Assembly (NCBI RefSeq): GCF_002994745.2
Contig: NC_037089.1
Span: forward strand, 22,057,641-22,121,640
DNA: 64,000 bases
Reading direction: 5' to 3'
From: Rosa chinensis
Taxonomy: Eukaryota > Streptophyta > Magnoliopsida > Rosales > Rosaceae
In this document: positions 1 to 11,440 of the stretch, one piece after another
Position numbering within the stretch: the stretch's first letter is position 1
How the letters are laid out: the number at the start of each line of letters is the position of its first letter
The notes under the pieces: model-generated
What the model was told of the DNA's origin: nothing
Databases searched by the model: none
What the model saw: only the letters and a program-made list of their open reading frames with translations
Made by a program: the position numbers and the translations under genes

Positions 1-1184
1 CATTGAACGATTTGTTCGGTTAATGCCAAGTGACTTATTGATTGATGTCTCATGACGTGTAGTAGATACCTAGGTGTTGCGATTTTACTATGTGACATCA
101 AGTCTACGGAATTGTGTGCTTGGTTTCGACGTCTTATGGACAAGCTATCATAATTGTTTGTTCATTGAGTAAACAGTATCCGCTAAGCTACGAATAAGGG
201 TGTATGAGGTTTGACAACCAAGATCGTTAACTACGAGGCTGACGGCAGCGATGACATCATTGACGTGTCATTCCTGGTGACGTTCTACGAAAGTTATTTA
301 TGTTAGACATACAAAGAAAGCTTGGTTTTCTTTCTTGGTTGCTACTCATATTTAAGGTTCAAATTCTGAGTAATCCTCTACTCTCGTGGAATGGAGATTT
401 GGTGTCGGCGTCAGATTGTTTTCGGTGATTTTGAAAAGTAAGCCACTATCGCATGGTTGCGCATGGTTGCAACGAAGTTACCACTCGGCGAGTTACTTAT
501 CGAAAAGAATCATGATTCACGGAGATAAGTATATCCTATGGAAAGTATAATAGGAACACTTGGTGAAGTGATAAAAATAGCTCCGAAATTGGGATATGTA
601 GCTAACGGAAGCACAAAATGTGAAAGTTTTATGAATGTTATTATGTTGCGTAACTTGATGCGTCATGGGTTATTCCACGCCAATTGTTTTCAAGCAATCC
701 CTGAGAAATTTTTACACTATAGTGTCGGTTATTTAGTTGTGGCAACGGGGTTGATAAGGGGAATTGCAACTGCTTTGCAGTATGCTATTATTGAGATTAG
801 TGGGTGACTAAGTGTTAGTTCCCGATCTGTTTTAAGGCTCTTTGAATTTTTCATAAATGCTGAAATGATAATGTCATTGCCTATGGTATTGAGCTTAGAG
901 GAATTGGATGGGACAATGAAATCAGATGTATGCATATACACACACACACAATGTGATTGAGGAAAATCGCAATTTGCAAAAAAATACAAATGATTAGAGT
1001 TTGATGAGGTCATCCCCATAAGTGAAGTAAGATGAACCATGTGAAAGGTAAAGGTTCGAAAGGTGTCACGGGAAAGTGAAACTATGTCTTGTGCACACTC
1101 GAGTCCGAGGTGAAAAGAAGTAACCTCTCTCATTTATGCATTGGGCAAATTTCGAGGACGAAATTTATTTTAAGGGGGGTGGAG
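1..1184 (+). mobile_element. Degenerate 3' tail of a Ty3/gypsy chromovirus-like element
   Basis: No open pol frame survives here. The stretch ends in a sequence very like the conserved terminus of plant Tekay/Del-type chromoviruses: a TTTCGAGGACGAAATTT block (1150-1166) followed by a purine-rich tract and the start of an LTR with TG. That terminus is known to encode the last residues of the polyprotein in intact elements; here the upstream frames are full of stops. A small TG/CA-rich patch lies near 940-950. The lineage call rests on this terminal motif only. Confidence 0.5.
1171..1184 (+). other. Polypurine tract of the chromovirus-like element
   Basis: A run of purines with a G6 block sits directly before the TG that opens the LTR at 1185. 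This is the expected position of the plus-strand primer for reverse transcription. Confidence 0.6.
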
Positions 1185-2337
1185 TGTGAGCCCCCACTCC
1201 ACCCCCCGAATTTTTATTTTTATTTTTAGAAGGTAATTTTTCGAAAATAAGATTTTAGCACAAGGTGATTTTAGTGAATGAATCGATTGTGGACATTTTT
1301 AGGTATCGACACTACCAATTGGGCTATTTGAATTAAGTTTGGGCCGAAAATTAAAGTTTGGGCCAATGTCCTTCCAATTGGGCCTAAAGAATTACTAAGG
1401 TTTATTGAAGCAAAAGATTGTCGGAATTATTATGAAAAGATACAAATTGAATTTTTAGTAATTCGAGTTTTGGGCATACGACGGAGTCGACTAAGAACAT
1501 TAGTGATGAAAAACGAATAAAGAAGCGAGCTCAAAACCCGACTCAATTATTGGTCGAATTCGTCGCAGGGGTAGACTTGTCATTTCACATGTACAAGTAT
1601 AAATAGGAACAAAAAACCCTAAAATCCCAAAACACTCTCTCCCTCACTCTCGGCCGCGTCCTCTCTCTCTCACCAACCTCTCTTTCTCGCACACTCTCTC
1701 TTCTTCCCTCTGCAACCACAGGAAAACATCGGTTCCGGCCACCACCTCCTGATACCGCCTCCGCCCTTCGAACCAGCACCCAAATCCGATCAAAAACCGA
1801 GCCCAGCACCGCCATGCATCAACTCTAGCCTCCACACGCGACCACCAAACCTGCGACACCACTACCATTCTTACTCCTCCGATCTCCAGTTGCTGATTCA
1901 CACCATCACTACCAGAAATTGAAGCACCAAGCCCTAGAGAGCAAAACCCGAACCATAGCCTCAAACTCTGACCACCGGAAAACACCATGCAAGATCGCCG
2001 GAACTCGAGGCTTTGCATGCCTTCGTTCTCTAATCTCCAGCGCGAATCGAGCTAAACCACCTCCATGGTTGGAATCAGCGTCTTACGTTTTCCAATAGCC
2101 CAAACACCCGACCTCTGATTCTGACTAGAGCCGCCGCCGCTGGCGCGTGGACCATCGTAGCTCCGTCGCTCACGGTCACCGGAATCGTCAAGACTTCTTG
2201 ATTAGGTAATTTTGTGATTTCTCTTAGCTAGAGCTTCTAGTTTAGTCTAGATTGAAAACCCTAAATTTATTCCTTAATTTGAAACCTGTGATGATTATGG
2301 AGTATGTGTTTTGGAGATTTTGGAGGAGGGAGAAACT
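1185..2337 (+). mobile_element. 3' LTR of the chromovirus-like element, first part
   Basis: The LTR opens with TGTGAGCCCCCACTCC right after the polypurine tract. It has a TATAAATA box at 1598-1605 followed by a CT-rich leader (about 1630-1690), a usual LTR promoter layout. It is interrupted at 2338 by another retrotransposon array and appears to resume at 15717 and again at 22325. The small minus-strand reading frames over 1585-2018 are chance frames in this CT-rich leader. Confidence 0.6.
1598..1605 (+). promoter_or_regulatory. LTR TATA box
   Basis: TATAAATA, about 410 bases into the LTR and just upstream of a pyrimidine-rich leader; the probable LTR promoter. Confidence 0.5.
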
Positions 2338-3840
2338 TGATAAGAGCAAAAAGTGTGACGTTTTAATATGTATTTTTCCTCATTTGGCTAAGTTATTCTC
2401 TTAAAATTACTAATTATAACATAGTTTCTGTCTTTAGGTACTTCAATGACGAAAATGGAGAAAATAGGCGAAAAAGAGCAGAAATGAGTGTAAATTAAGG
2501 ACAAGTCATTTTAGAAACTTTCCTCTTTCATTTTAGGAAATATTTCATATTTTTCTTTAGGAAAACTTTCTTCCTTTGGACTTTCCTATTTCTGATTTTC
2601 TTGTTTTAAAGAGAGAATTTAGGAGTCCATCACATTAAGAACTCTTGAGTGATGAATTCAAGGAAAACTTAAAAGAAAAGAAGACTTAAATAAATCAGGA
2701 AGAATTCAAGGAGATAAAAGGGAGTGTTTGTAGTCAATATTTATTCCTAATTATCTTATTTTCTATTGATTATAACACTAATTAAATTCTGATTTTTCTT
2801 GATTATAGGAGTTCATTGTGTGCATAATTCTAGGAAGAAGAAATTAGTGTGATACAAAGGAGAAGACTAAGGAATGTATCTGGTCACTATTCAAGGGAAA
2901 GAGAAGGAGCATTTTAGGGGAAAAGAGATCAGAAAAATCAAGACTCTGTCAGGAGAAAATCAAGGAAAATTGGAGGAGAAATCACCTCTAGATGAATGGC
3001 CATGATTGCATCACAAGAGAGGAGAATTCCACTATAAATAGCAGCAATTCTTGACTCCAAAATCATCACTTCTTCATGCAAAATTCAGTTCATTAGCCTA
3101 GCTCTCTTCTCTCCAAAACCCCCTCCAAAATTCAGAAAAAGCCTCTTACCGTGAAGAGCTTTAGGACTTCTCCACGGCTATTCGTGTTCTAGAAGGCCTA
3201 GCCCTGTGTTCTTTTGACGTTCTCCAAGCTTCCTTGAAGATCAAAAAGTGTAATCCATGGCCCTTATTTCTATTTTCATACTCTTTAGTATTGAATTTCA
3301 GATTTTGATTATGAATTTTGTTATTGGAGTTGGATTTTTGTTAAGAACTAGTTTATGTTAGTAATTTTCAGATTCATTTCTTTATGTTATTGAGTTGTTT
3401 GTAATATCTCTACAATCTGATTTTGTGCCATCCTTTTATATCTTTAAGCATATGATTTTGGTTGAACAATGATGTTAATCTGCAGGTTAATAAAGCCAAA
3501 CTTGTGTTCTAATTCACCTAATCATTTTGGGGCAGAAATTGAAGTGGTAAAGGCTATGCATAATGGTCGAGATAATTATATGCTACATGTTTGTGCGTTT
3601 GTAACTTTTTATGGATGCATGCAGGTTTGAATTCAGAATTCTAATTGCACTTAATGATTCATATTTAATGTTGACGGATGCTCTTCAGTATTAACGTGAT
3701 GTTTTATATGAAATATTTTAAGTTATGGACTTTTCCTAACTTAGGAGATTAAAAAGAAGAATTAAAGTGGTACTCGATCTCTTCACACTTGTACTTCGAA
3801 TTCATTTATGATATAGTGTTGGCACGATTTTAGATTGTTC
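2338..3840 (+). repeat. LTR copy A (3'-truncated)
   Basis: It parallels copy B from its TGATAAGAGC start through the shared blocks with TTTTAGGAAATATTTC and GGTACTCGATCTCTTC. It breaks off near 3836 where copy B continues for about 130 bases more. TATA box TATAAATA at 3033-3040. It is moderately diverged from copies B and C. Confidence 0.8.
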
Positions 3841-3914
3841 TTGAGTTTTTTTTTTGCTGAGTCTTTTGTTTTTATTTTGCTAAGGGACTAGCAAAAGCTA
3901 AGTGTGGGGGAATT
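3841..3914 (+). other. Internal-region tail with polypurine tract, between LTR A and LTR B
   Basis: This stretch matches the sequence immediately before LTR C (about 8450-8497), including TTTTGCTAAGGGACTAGC and the GTGTGGGGG tract next to the LTR. LTR A is therefore joined to the 3' end of an internal domain whose bulk has been deleted. Confidence 0.75.
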
Positions 3915-5515
3915 TGATAGGAGCACAAAGTGTGACGTTTATAATATGTATTTTCCCTCATTTGGCTAAGTTGTTCTCTTAAAATTACTAAGTATAACAT
4001 AGTTTTTGTTTTTAGGTACTTCAAGGACAAAATAGGCAAAAAAAGTGGAAATGAGCATAAATTAAGGACAAGTCATTTTAGAAACTTTCCTCTTTCATTT
4101 TAGGAAATATTTCCAATTTTGCTTTTGGGAAACTTTCTTCCTTTGGACTTTCCTATTTTTGATTTTCTTGTTTTAAAGAGAGAATTTAGGAGTCCATCAC
4201 ATTAAGAACTCTTGAGTGATGAATTCAAGGAAAACTTAAAAGAAAAGAAGACTTAAATAAATCAGGAAGAATTCAAGGAGATAAAAGGGAGTGTCTGTAG
4301 TCAATATTTATTCATGATTATCTTATTTTCTATTGATTATAAACTCTAATTAAATTATGATTTTTCTTGATTATAAGAGTTCATTATGTGCACAATTGGA
4401 AGAAGAAATTAGTGCAATTCAAAGCAGAGGAATAAGGGATGTATCTGGTCACTATTCAAGGCATATACCAAGAGTCATCAAGGGAAAAGAGATCAGAAAA
4501 TTCTTGACTTTGTCAGCAGAAAATCAAGGAAATTTGGATGAGAAATCACCTCTAGATGATTAGCCATTATTGCATCACAAGAGAGGAGAATTCCACTATA
4601 AATAGCAACAATTCTTGACAACAAGAGCATCACTTCTTCACACAAAATTCAGTTCATTAGCCCAGCTCTCTTCTCTCCCTCTCCAAAATTCAGAAAAAGC
4701 CTATTGCCGTGAAGAGCTTTAGAACTTCTCTAAGGCTGTTCGTGTTCTTGAAGGCCTAACCCTGTGTTCTCTTGACATTCTCCAAACTTCCTTGAAGATC
4801 AAAAAGTGTAATCCATGACCCTTATTTCTATTTTTGTACTCCTTAGTATTGAATTTCAGATTTCGTTTATGAACTTTATCATTGGAGTTGGATTTTTGTT
4901 AAGAACGAGTTTATGTTAGTAATTTTCAGATTTGTTTCTTTATGCTCTTGAGTTGTTTATAATATCTCTATAATATGATTTTGTGCCACCTTTTTATATA
5001 TTTAAGCATATGATTTTGATTGAATAATTATGTTAATCTACAGGTTAATAAAGCCAAATTTTTGTTCTAATCCACCTAATCGTTTTAGGGCATAAATTGA
5101 AGTGGTAAAGGCTATGTACAATGGTCGAGATTATATGCTACATGTTTGTGCGTTTGTAACTTCTTATGGATGCATACATGTTTGGATTCAGAATTCTAAT
5201 TGGACTTAATGATTCATATTTAATGTTGATAGATGCTCTTCAGTATTAACGTGATGTTTTATATGAAATATTTTAAGTTATGGACTTTTCCTAACTTAGG
5301 AGATTAAAGAAGAATTAAAGTGGTACTCGATCTCTTCAGACTTGTACTTTGAATTCATTTCTGATATTTAGTATTGGCACGATTTTAGGTTGTATAGATT
5401 GAAACAATTCATTGCATGTTGACAAAGTTTGAAAATTCTGAATTCATCCCTGCTTATCTTATACTGACAACTACATTTTGCAGGGTTAAATTGTGAGGCT
5501 ATTTCAGCCGCATCA
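3915..5515 (+). repeat. LTR copy B (complete)
   Basis: 1601 bases from TGATAGGAGC to GCCGCATCA, preceded by a polypurine tract and followed by a primer binding site, so it acts as the 5' LTR of the B-C element. TATAAATA at 4597-4604. A small plus frame at 4357-4563 is only an open stretch in the LTR; its equivalents in the other copies are broken. Compared with copy C, it lacks roughly 150 bases near its 3' end. Confidence 0.85.
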
Positions 5516-5520
5516 ATTTT

Positions 5521-5539
5521 TGGCGCCGTTGCCGGGGAT
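5521..5539 (+). promoter_or_regulatory. Primer binding site, tRNA-Asp type
   Basis: TGGCGCCGTTGCCGGGGAT begins five bases after LTR B. It is the complement of the CCA-terminated 3' end of plant tRNA-Asp(GUC), the primer known for Athila-like and related Ty3/gypsy elements. It is not itself a tRNA gene. Confidence 0.8.
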
Positions 5540-5825
5540 TGTTAAAATCCCTAACGCTTAAAGTGTCATCGATTTTGTTGTTTATATAGAATGCATGCTA
5601 AATTTTTGCACTACACTTATGGAATGGTGACAAATTGCGATTTTTGTTAGGCCAAGCTAGAATTGTGATTTAGTTTAAGTTTTATGAGTGTTACCAAATT
5701 ATGCATGTCTTTTATAATTGTTGTGCATTTTGTAGAAGTTTTTTTAAGCATGTTGTAAATTGTATGTGTTTCACTTAGATTAGTATACTTAGGTTGTTTT
5801 CAATTTAGTTAAGTACTTAATTGTT

Positions 5826-6310
5826 GTAAGTGTGTAAAATCGTATGGGTAGACAAGGGCCCTTTTGTTAATATTGGCTTTAACCCTTCATTAGTACCTTG
5901 CTAAGGTCTCTTGAGGTTAAGGGCGGCCTTTATTAGCACTTGGAGAACGGTCTAACACATAAGTTAATTTCCCAGCTGAGTAAGGGGCACATATGGATGG
6001 TGTCTTAGATTGGGACCTTGGGTGATGGGTTCAATTGGATCTCTGAGATACTATAGAATGAGCATAAACCACTATGTGGGAGTAGCCGATAGGGGCCTAA
6101 ACCTCAATAAGGGAGTAGCCTCTGTAGTATCACCAAAATAAGTCCTCCCTCTCACTTACCTCTTAATCTGGCCATCCAGCCTTCTGAAACAAATGAAAGA
6201 GACTTATGTCTAGGCGACTATCCCTATATCGTATCTCACCAATAGTAGTGGTTTCTATTGGGCTCGACTTACAACTTATAATCAATTGAGATATTAACTA
6301 TGTTTATAAC
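5826..6310 (+). repeat. Shared retrotransposon leader block (copy 1 of 3 in the window)
   Basis: The block runs from AAGTGTGTAAAATCGTATG through phrases such as GGGAGTAGCC and TTGGGCTCGACTTACAACTT to AATTGAGATATTAACT. It is nearly the same as 53628-54100 and is recognisable, more diverged, at 52903-53420. It contains no long frame. It may be a structured leader or packaging region, but that is inference. Confidence 0.75.
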
Positions 6311-8483
6311 AAATTTAAAAAAAAAAAAAAAATTGTTGTGTGACATGCTTAAGGTATGTTGGATTAAACATGACCTTGTCGAGGGTAACTGTTCTATAGT
6401 CCAATTGCACAACGAGGTCCTCTGTTCCAGTACCTAAGTATGTAATTGTAAATGTAAAAGTAACTTAGAAAGTTAAGGAGGGGCCTTTCCTTCAACCCTA
6501 GGACATGTGAACTAGGAGAAGAGTCCTGGCTGAAGGACTATAAATATTAAGCGCTGCATGGGAGGCAACCCATTCCAACCGAAGCTGTGGAGGAGCCATC
6601 AACGAGAGTTTGACATTTCTATCCCTTCACTTGCTTAGGTTGAATTGTATTTGTGTCTTTCTTTCTTTGTTAATTTTTCCCTTCCCTTATTTTCGTAGCC
6701 CCCTATATTTTGGGTCTATATACCATATTTTTTTTGCTTACATTGAGGACAATATTGTAGATTCTAAGTGTGGGGTGGGTTTACACCTTTATTTTAGAAT
6801 TTTTTTTTCTTTTCAGTTTAATAAAAAAAATGAACAATTTTTTTTTTTAAATGTCAGAAAGATTAAAAATTTCATTGGTTTTTGTTTAGTTTTAGAGTCT
6901 TTTGTTTTAACTTTGAGTCTTAGGATGTCCTTAACTGTCTAAAATGATTCAATATCTCTGAAATTATAGCTAAAAGAGGATCACAATATTGAGATGATGT
7001 TAAATGTTATTCTTTGGTTAATTGAGATATATAAAAAGCATATGCATATTGTAGTGGATATGGATTACGTGAACTTGGTAGAGAATATGAGCATGTTAGG
7101 ATGAGTTTTGATTCATAAAAGCCCATGGGAGATATTTGAGCCATGTCCCTTTTTCTTAGAGTGAGAAATGAAAAATATTCTTATTTTCTTGGCGATGTTT
7201 TGATGATCTCATTATTCTTTCATTTGATTGATTGCTTGCCATATATTAAGTTTAATGGACTAGAGAATGCTAGAATTCACTCTTATGCATGCTTGTTGAA
7301 ACTTTTATCAATACATGTCCCTGATTCTGGAAAGGATAAAGGCACTCTAGGAATTATCACCAATGCCAAAATGTCATGTGTCCCTAATTGTGTGCACAAG
7401 TTGTACACCCCTTAGATAAACCCCTTTGAGCCTGCATGTATAAACCTTTCTTTCATCACCTACATAATCTTCACCATGTGAACCTTAGTATAGTTTTGAC
7501 TCTACCCTTGTTCTTAGGGCTTAGTAGAGCTTAATTTTGTGATGTATTGTGAAAGGATGATGAGAAATAAGTGTGGGGGTGGATTTGTCCAATAGAAATA
7601 AAAGAAAAACAATGAGGCCGTAAAATATAAAAAAATGATGAAAAAGAAACGGCAAGAGAAGAAAAAAAGTGTTGGACATGATTCTTTGTTTGTGAATTAG
7701 GAGTTTGTGTATGTTGAAGGCTAAAAATCATAATATGAGGCCTTTGTTCTTTTTCACAATGATGCAAGGAGTTGAAAATGATGGTTGGGCCCAACAAAAT
7801 GAAATATGACCCTTAATATGGAGACATAAGGTGAATTGTAAATGCTCTGCTAGGTCTTTAGGATCTTTTTGTGATTCCTTACCTTTCATTTCTTAAAACC
7901 CTGAGCCTTGGCCACATTACAACCCTTTATAAGACCTTTTTCATCCTTAAGATGGGACAACCTTTGATCTGTGGAGATGAGTTATATGAGTTGAACCTAT
8001 GGCTTGGGTCCATTTGTGCAAGTAGTTGATATCTTTCATGACATCTTGAAAAATTATATTCACAAAGTGCTTTTCGTTTCTTGTATATGTGAGCTATTTG
8101 ATCGCCTCAAAATATTTTCTCTCACATATAATTGAGTGATTATAAGCTTTTAAGCATTGCCTTGATCTGAGTGAAGAAAGAGTGGATAAACCTTGTGAGG
8201 ATATGAATCATACTTGTTTGAAACATGCTGAGCACCACCCACCACCATTGTTACACCCAATTCCTACTTATTTATATGTGGATTATATGCGTCAATTAAC
8301 TATCGAATATGTAAATATTGATTCTTGATTAAGTGATAATTTTGATGTCATGAGAGTAAGGATTTATGAGACAAATGTTAAGGGCAATATAGTTTGTGTG
8401 TCACTTGTGTAGAGTCTAGTAGTGACTTGTTTGTTTTGGTTGGGTCTATCGTTTTGATTTTGCTAAGGGACTAGCAAAAGCTA

Positions 8484-8497
8484 AGTGTGGGGGAATT
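8484..8497 (+). other. Polypurine tract before LTR C
   Basis: The GTGTGGGGGAATT tract abuts the TGATAGGAGC start of LTR C. The same tract precedes LTR B at 3903-3914. Confidence 0.7.
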
Positions 8498-8921
8498 TGA
8501 TAGGAGCACAAAGTGTGACGTTTATAAAATGTATTTTCCCTCATTTGGCTAAGTTATTCTCTTCAAATTACTAAGTATAACATAGTTTTTGTTTTAGGTA
8601 CTTCAAGGACAAAAGAGGCGAAAAAAGTAGAAATAAGCATAAATTAAGGACAAGTCATTTTAGAAACTTTCCTCTTTCATTTTAGGAAATATTTCCAATT
8701 TTGCTTTTGGGAAACTTTCTTCCTTTGGACTTTCCTATTTTTGATTTTCTTGTTTTAAAGAGAGAATTTAGGAGTCCATCACATTAAGAACTCTTGAGTG
8801 ATGAATTCAAGGAAAACTTAAAAGAAAAGAAGACTTAAATAAATCAAGAAGAATTCAAGGAGATAAAAGGGAGTGTTTGTAGTCAATATTTATTCATGAT
8901 TATCTTATTTTCTATTGATTA
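8498..8921 (+). repeat. LTR copy C, left part
   Basis: Starts TGATAGGAGC and follows copy B closely until 8921, where a CACTA transposon was inserted. Removing that element and one TTA joins it exactly to 14386 onward. Confidence 0.85.
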
Positions 8922-9410
8922 CACTACTACAGAAAATGAATCAGACGACACCTCTCATACGACGCTACACTGTTTTCCGTGGTGTGAATCATTTCTCATT
9001 ATTGAGACGACGGTTGTAAAATTTCCGTCTTCTAATATGAATTTAACCAACGGGTGTTTTTCATACTGGAATTATGTATTGCTTCAGAAGACGTTTATAA
9101 ATGGAAGCGTGGTGTGAGGTTAAATGGTTAGAGAAACGGCAAGTTTCGCACCAATTGGCACCACTTCAATTTCCTCAGTATGTAGTGTTTATATGACGGT
9201 TACTTTAAAACTGTGGTGTGAATCTATAGATTTGCAAGTTAAAACATGTTCTCGACATTCCCTCCAACATTTCCCTCCATTCTCTCCCCCCAAATTTATT
9301 TCCCTCTCACCAGGCAACGTGAGGAGGCAAAATTGAAAATTTTGAAGTGTCATTCAGACAACACTTATATGTAAAACCATTGTCTGATGGCTTGTACATA
9401 TGCATCGACT
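8922..9410. repeat. CACTA 1 left subterminal repeat region
   Basis: Contains the terminal inverted repeat and scattered copies of GACGAC(A/G), TGTGGTGTGA and ACGGTT type motifs in both orientations, the arrangement to which CACTA TNPA-type proteins are known to bind in other plants. Confidence 0.65.
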
Positions 9411-9594
9411 AATTGCTTATACATGTGTCCATGCCAAATGAGCCCATTTAGACCAAAATGTACTTGAGAAACAAAGAAAAAGAAAAAAACAAAGCCCTAG
9501 AAGAAAGCGGCATTCACTCCACAACTACCTGGCCAAGACATGAAGTGAACGCTGGCTGCTAACCCCGATACTGAGAGACCCTCACAAATGCGCT

Positions 9595-9780
9595 GCCCTT
9601 TCTTCGACAAACCCCGACACTCTCTCTTCTTCGACAGAGCTCTCTCTCTTCTTCACAAACCCTGACTTCTCTCTCTCCTCGACAAACCCTTCTTCGACAA
9701 ACCCCAACCCTATCTCTTCTTCGACAAACCCCAACCAAAGCTGTCTCTCTTCGACAAACCTCGACCAAAACCATCTCTGC
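9595..9780 (+). repeat. Degenerate tandem repeat of TTCTTCGACAAACCCC type units
   Basis: About eight imperfect units of roughly 20 bases (CTTCGACAAACCCCAACC and variants). Just downstream lie CT-rich and GGGTT-rich stretches reminiscent of a plant 5' leader. The minus frame at 9559-9774 is an artefact of this repeat. Confidence 0.6.
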
Positions 9781-10317
9781 CTCTAGCGATCTGGTTACTC
9801 GATCTAGGAAGTAGTGAAGGGAAAGAATTCTCTAGGGTTCTTCAGATCTTTCGCCGATGGTGGTTATTGCTTTCGGGTGGAGTTGAATCAGAGAAAGAAG
9901 ACCTCGAATTGCCAGGGTTCGAAATTGGAGTCGGATTAGTTAGGGTTAGGGATTTGCGTCGATTTTTGACAGGCTTCAGGATTTTGATCGCGATTCAGGT
10001 TGAGACTACTTCTCTGTATTTGATTCGAAATTTAGCTATGGGTAACTGGGATTTGAATTTTGTGGTCTCAGTATTGGATTCAAACATTGGAGTGTGAATT
10101 TGAGATTGAAGGCAAAAATGTCAAAATTTAGGCCAAGAAGGTAACTAAGTTGCTACTACTTCAATTAAGAGATCAATAGTGGTTTTGGCTACCATTTTCG
10201 GCGATTGCGAAATGAGGGCTTGGCTTTGGGGGTTTTGGTCTTGGCGAGGCTCGTCCACCATCTATGGCAGCAGGCGTGACTATGGGAGGTTGCATTGAAC
10301 GCTGCGTTTTGGGTTTG

Positions 10318-11440
10318 GGTTCGAGTTCATGTCTGGGAGAAGGTTCTGGAGAGGGACTTGGTGTTATTTAAAGGCACCAAGGCGAAACAGACTGAGGATG
10401 TTGCTTCTAGGATCACTACTAATGCCTCGGATGTTGGGCATACTATGTATGCTGTTCTTAATGTGAGTTGAGTCTTTCAATTTTCGAATGGTTGGGTGTG
10501 TTATTTGTTATGTGGTTTTTTATTGTTTTTGTGAAAATGACACTGTTGTACCGAATGCTCTGCAGATATCGATTATGGTGGCGAAGATAGTGGTCATCAG
10601 CGCTATTTTATCTGGGATTTCAGCTGTGGTGAGCAAGTTTTGTTCTTGTAAAGTCCCTGGTTATGTGCTTGGTTTAGGGTGTTTGTGATTGTGGTTTGGA
10701 TTTTGGTTGATTGCTAGGTGACTCCATGTATGGCTCTTGTCATTGCTTATCTTAGTGAGAAACTCACCAACGACATCTAACAAAGCCCAGCTCAGCACTG
10801 CTGCGCTGTCTGCTTATCTGAATGAGGTTTGTTTATTGTGTTAAATCCCCACTCAATTTCATGTATTGCATTGACATTATAGTTTCTAGTGGTTTGGTTG
10901 TGTGTGTTCTGAACTTTCTTGGTTATTTTGTATATAAACGTATTATAGGTCCTCCCTGCAATTCTATTTGTGAAAGCAAGCAATGCAGAGTTGTGGGAGA
11001 ATATAGGTTTAAGAAGCTTGCTTACACTGACCTCTGCGACCAATTTGAAAAAGAAGAAAATGAAGGCAGTTTTTCCTCAGGTCACACAGATTATATATTG
11101 TGGAGGGGCTTCTATGATGTGTGTTGCTCCAATGGTGTTGTGTAGTAGTTCAATCGATATCTTTGGCATAGTTAATCCAATTCAGGTAATATTATCTGAT
11201 GCTTTTTCTTTGTGGGTGTTAATGATATGGTATAAATTTTACTTTTTTATAATATTATTGAATGACTTGGTTTGTATACAGGTATTTGAGATTTTTAAAT
11301 CCCCTGAGCTTTACTATATGTTCTTGAAGGTAAGACAAGGGAACCACTATTTTTATTTGCTGAAACCTTCACTATTATACTTTACATGCATCTTTGTAAA
11401 CTATATACTAATCAGAGTTGAGGTAAACTAAAGTTACTTT
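10318..11440 (+). pseudogene. Captured gene fragment of unknown identity in CACTA 1
   Basis: Several short open blocks separated by GT...AG intervals look like exons. One spans about 10326-10461 and ends before GTGAGT (containing VHVWEKVLERDLVLFKG and ITTNASDVGHTMYAVLN). Another runs from 10566 to about 10629 (MVAKIVVISAILSGISAV). A third at about 10951-11080 contains KASNAELWENIGLRSLLTL and ends before a GTCACA donor-like site. A further one follows at 11081-11186. Frames are interrupted between blocks (a TAA at about 10778). The hydrophobic blocks suggest a membrane or helical-repeat protein, but I do not recognise the family. Gene capture by the CACTA element is the simplest reading because it lies wholly between the CACTA ends. 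Confidence 0.4.

Larger units (their letters stand above)
5540..8497 (+). mobile_element. Non-coding internal region of the B-C retrotransposon
   Basis: About 3 kb, AT-rich, without a credible protein. Small frames at 6610-6942, 7143-7415 and 7531-7797 (minus) are of low-complexity composition and match no gag or pol motif. It holds a leader block at about 5826-6310 that recurs in the retrotransposon at 52 kb, an A-tract near 6316-6330, and two extra polypurine-like tracts (6766-6780 and 7567-7580) besides the one used at 8484-8497. Confidence 0.7.

Noticed and set aside
538..1133. Small frames on both strands at the window start
   Set aside because: No domain, biased composition, and they overlap on opposite strands within a decayed retrotransposon.
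5521..5539. A possible tRNA-Asp gene piece
   Set aside because: Only the 3' 19 bases, in antisense and directly after an LTR, are present; it is a primer binding site. The same holds for 52693-52711.
6610..7797. Three 88-110 residue frames in the non-coding retrotransposon
   Set aside because: Phe/Leu/Ile-rich low-complexity translation, no gag or pol motif, and no sign of an exon structure.
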